From NCBI RefSeq assembly GCF_002865645.1, contig NW_020194638.1, forward strand, positions 1,853,974 to 1,917,973: a DNA stretch of 64,000 nucleotides. Direction: 5' to 3'. Each line of letters begins with the position of its first letter. Position 1 is the first letter of the stretch. Below are positions 62,001 to 64,000 of the stretch, one piece after another. Below the pieces are notes generated by a model. It was not told the origin of the DNA. It saw nothing but the letters and a program-made list of their open reading frames with translations, and made no database searches. The translations under genes were made by a program, and so were the position numbers. Source of the stretch: Hyaloscypha bicolor E. Taxonomy: Eukaryota; Ascomycota; Leotiomycetes; Helotiales; Hyaloscyphaceae.

Positions 62001-62768
62001 ATTTAATAAATATATTTAATAATAAATTAAGAATATTATTAGAGAACTAAGATTTATAAAGCTAATAAAAGAGTTCTTATATTTAATTATTTTTATAAAT
62101 ACTTTATTTATAAATAATAGAGATTTCTTTTTCTAAATTAAATATATTCTAGTTCTAGTAAATAAAACTAGATATACTAATATTATTTATTAGTTTTCTA
62201 TTAAATATAAAAGAATTACTAGAAGTATTCTAGCTTTAAAACTTTATAATATAATTTATAGCTTTAATATAGGTGCTTTAATTAAATCTATATTTAATAA
62301 AATACTAGAAATAGAACTATTATTAGTAATTTATATGAATTTAAAGTTATTATATAAATGCCTTATTAAATTAGAAACTATTTAAAAGAAATACTTAATA
62401 ATTAATATATAAATAATAAGAAATTATAGAAATTAAATAAATTAAGAAAGAATTAAATTCTATTAATTCTATATTAAAATTAAAACTAATAAATACTCTT
62501 AAATATTTAATTAATATAAATATAATATAATTAAATATAGAGAAATAAATTAAATATAAATAAAATAAGAAATAAATATATAAAATAGAAAAATATTATA
62601 AAAGAAGAAATTATATATAAAAGGCTATAGCCTTTAATATATAACTAAAACCTTAAAAGTAATATAGATATATAAAGTATTTAAAAAATCTAATATTAGG
62701 CCGAATTAGGGAATTTATATATAATTAGAAATTTTTTTTTTTATTTTATATTTTTAGAAAAGTTCTAG
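59020..62768 (+). pseudogene. Copia E gag end and pol remnant
   Basis: Collinear with Copia A from about 16045 to 20082. It has many stops, some deletions, and almost no C or G left. The RNase H area is at about 62200-62400. No open frame of note. Confidence 0.75.
60101..60163. repeat. 21-bp tandem triplication in Copia E
   Basis: AAAAGCTCTTAAATACTTTAT three times exactly, where Copia A has a single copy. In frame (seven codons), but within a dead element. Confidence 0.95.
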
Positions 62769-63000
62769 TATTAATATAATTATAACTATTAATAATTATA
62801 TAATATAGTTATATAACCTTATATTATATAAGTAATTTAATAAGTAAATTAGATTTTATTAGGCTTAATAGATTTAGGAATTATATATTAATATTATAAT
62901 ATTATATTTTTTATTTCTAAATAATAATAACTTTATTAATTTAATATAATTAGTATTTTATATTTATATAATAATATTATATATTACTAGTAAATTAATA
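62769..63000 (+). repeat. 3' LTR of Copia E
   Basis: 232 bp, about 50 bp shorter than the 5' LTR because the CGGGATA-type array is missing. Confidence 0.78.
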
Positions 63001-63755
63001 GCTATATTATAAAATTATAAAATTAAAATACTTTTAGTAATTCTTTTATATTTAATAGAAAACTAATAAATAATATTAGTATATCTAGTTTTATTTATTA
63101 AAATTAAAATATATTTAATTTAAAAAAAGAGTTTTCTATTATTTATAAATAAAGTATTTATAAAAATAATTAAATATAAGAACTCTTTTATTAGCTTTAT
63201 AAATCTCAGTTCTCGTTCTCTAATAATATTCTTAATTTATTATTAAATATATTTATTAAATATCTTTATATTAGTTTCCGAAAGTTTAATAGCTTAAATA
63301 ATAATTAATAAATTATATAAAGCTTCTAATTAATAAACTAATATAATATATACTTTTCTAATATATTAAATAATATATTAGTTTTTAATAAAAAGATTTT
63401 AATAAATAGTATTTTTATAAAAATAGTTTAGAGATTTTTATATTAGTATTCTTATATAAAAGTAATTCTAATAATATTTATATAAATAATATTTTTATTA
63501 AACTTGAAATTATAATTAAAAGTAAAATATTTATATTTCTTAGCTAAGAATTTAATTTCTTAAAGCTTTAATTATTTTATAAAAAGCTTATTAATATATA
63601 TAATAAAAATAATAAATCTTAAACTAATAATTTCTAGTTTCTAATATATTATATAATAGTTTTTTAATTTTTAAAATAGATTTATTTTTTAGATTTAGCT
63701 TTTTAATAAATTTATAAAATAAAATTATATAGAAATTATAATTAAATAAAATTAT
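63001..63755 (-). mobile_element. Minus-strand Copia fragment H
   Basis: Matches Copia B (minus) from the RNase H area into RT (compare 13380-13970 and 20490-20660), with an internal deletion of roughly 100 bp and no LTR at its left end. Confidence 0.7.
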
Positions 63756-64000
63756 TATTAGTTTACTAGTAATATATAGTTTTATTATATAAATATAAAA
63801 TATTATTTATATTAAATTAATAAAATTATTCTTTAGAAATAAGAATTATAATATTATAATATTAATATATAATTTCTAAATCTATTAAGTCTAATAAAAT
63901 TTAGTTTATTAATTAAATTATTTATATAATATAAAATTATATAATTATTATTTATATTTTATTATTTCTAATTATTTCTGAGTTATATAATTATTAATAA
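63756..64000 (-). repeat. Copia LTR in minus orientation, cut by the window edge
   Basis: Begins TATTAGTTTACTAGTAATATA like the left LTR of Copia B and follows it to the end of the window. It is either the 3' LTR of another minus-strand element or a solo LTR. Confidence 0.7.

Larger units (their letters stand above)
26225..63000 (+). mobile_element. Copia-type LTR retrotransposon E (plus), very degraded, host of D, F and G
   Basis: Pieces at 26225-26987, 34788-35703, 44876-45023 and 59020-63000 line up in order with Copia A (leader, gag, gag end, then protease-integrase-RT-RNase H). Without its inserts it is about 5.8 kb, shorter than A. LTRs are 26225-26507 and 62769-63000. It is the most RIP-eroded member and therefore probably the oldest. 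No matching TSD was found (ATAAT on the left, GCTAT on the right), and the flanks differ: Gypsy C on the left, minus-strand Copia on the right. Confidence 0.8.

Noticed and set aside
9420..64000. Mitochondrial DNA or plasmid because of extreme AT content
   Set aside because: The block consists of LTR elements and a LINE with nuclear-type TSDs and RIP signatures, and it is contiguous with intron-bearing nuclear genes.
1..64000. tRNA or rRNA genes
   Set aside because: No cloverleaf-like or conserved rRNA segment was noticed in either strand; a dedicated tRNA scan was not possible here.

Overview
The window comes from a filamentous ascomycete (Pezizomycotina). The supporting signs are short spliceosomal introns of about 50-85 bp, a Mediator subunit 12 C-terminus, a hydrolase-NACHT-ankyrin NOD-like receptor, Copia/Gypsy/Tad1-type retroelements, and mutation of the repeats by what looks like repeat-induced point mutation (RIP: C to T and G to A, strongest at CpA/TpG). 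I cannot name class or species from the sequence.

Layout. Bases 1 to about 9,400 are an ordinary gene-bearing stretch. It holds the 3' end of a MED12/Srb8 gene (+), a six-exon NLR-type gene (-, 5932 to 1840), an intergenic stretch with small repeats and AT-rich patches, a three-exon lysine-methyltransferase-like gene (+, 8208-9005) and a probable gene remnant (-). From about 9,420 to the end the DNA is an AT-rich block with no cellular gene that I can recognise. It is a stack of retrotransposons inserted into one another.

The nest can be ordered by target-site duplications (TSDs) and matching LTRs. A plus-strand Gypsy (C, about 9,420-12,400 and 25,238-26,224) was hit by a minus-strand Copia (B, 12,401-25,232, TSD ATAAC). 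B was hit by a plus-strand Copia of the same family (A, 13,977-20,382, TSD GTTAC). A very degraded plus-strand Copia (E, 26,225-63,000) was hit three times: by a minus-strand Gypsy (D, 26,988-34,787), by another Copia (F, 35,704-44,870, TSD CTTAG) and by a chromodomain Gypsy on the minus strand (G, 45,024-59,014, TSD AAGGC). A Tad1-like LINE (48,555-54,524, TSD TAGTAATAGTA) then landed inside G. The last kilobase holds a minus-strand Copia fragment and the start of another Copia LTR.

All elements are inactivated. One reading frame can often be followed for hundreds of codons, broken mainly by TAA/TAG where CAA/CAG or TGG would be expected. Zinc-knuckle cysteines read as tyrosine, and the YxDD aspartates of both Gypsy reverse transcriptases read as asparagine. 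The LINE and the 5' end of Copia A are the least altered. Three points merit most attention: an apparently exact 2.7-kb tandem duplication inside F that arose after RIP; an extra coiled-coil ORF downstream of the integrase in Gypsy G; and the NLR gene lying next to the repeat block.
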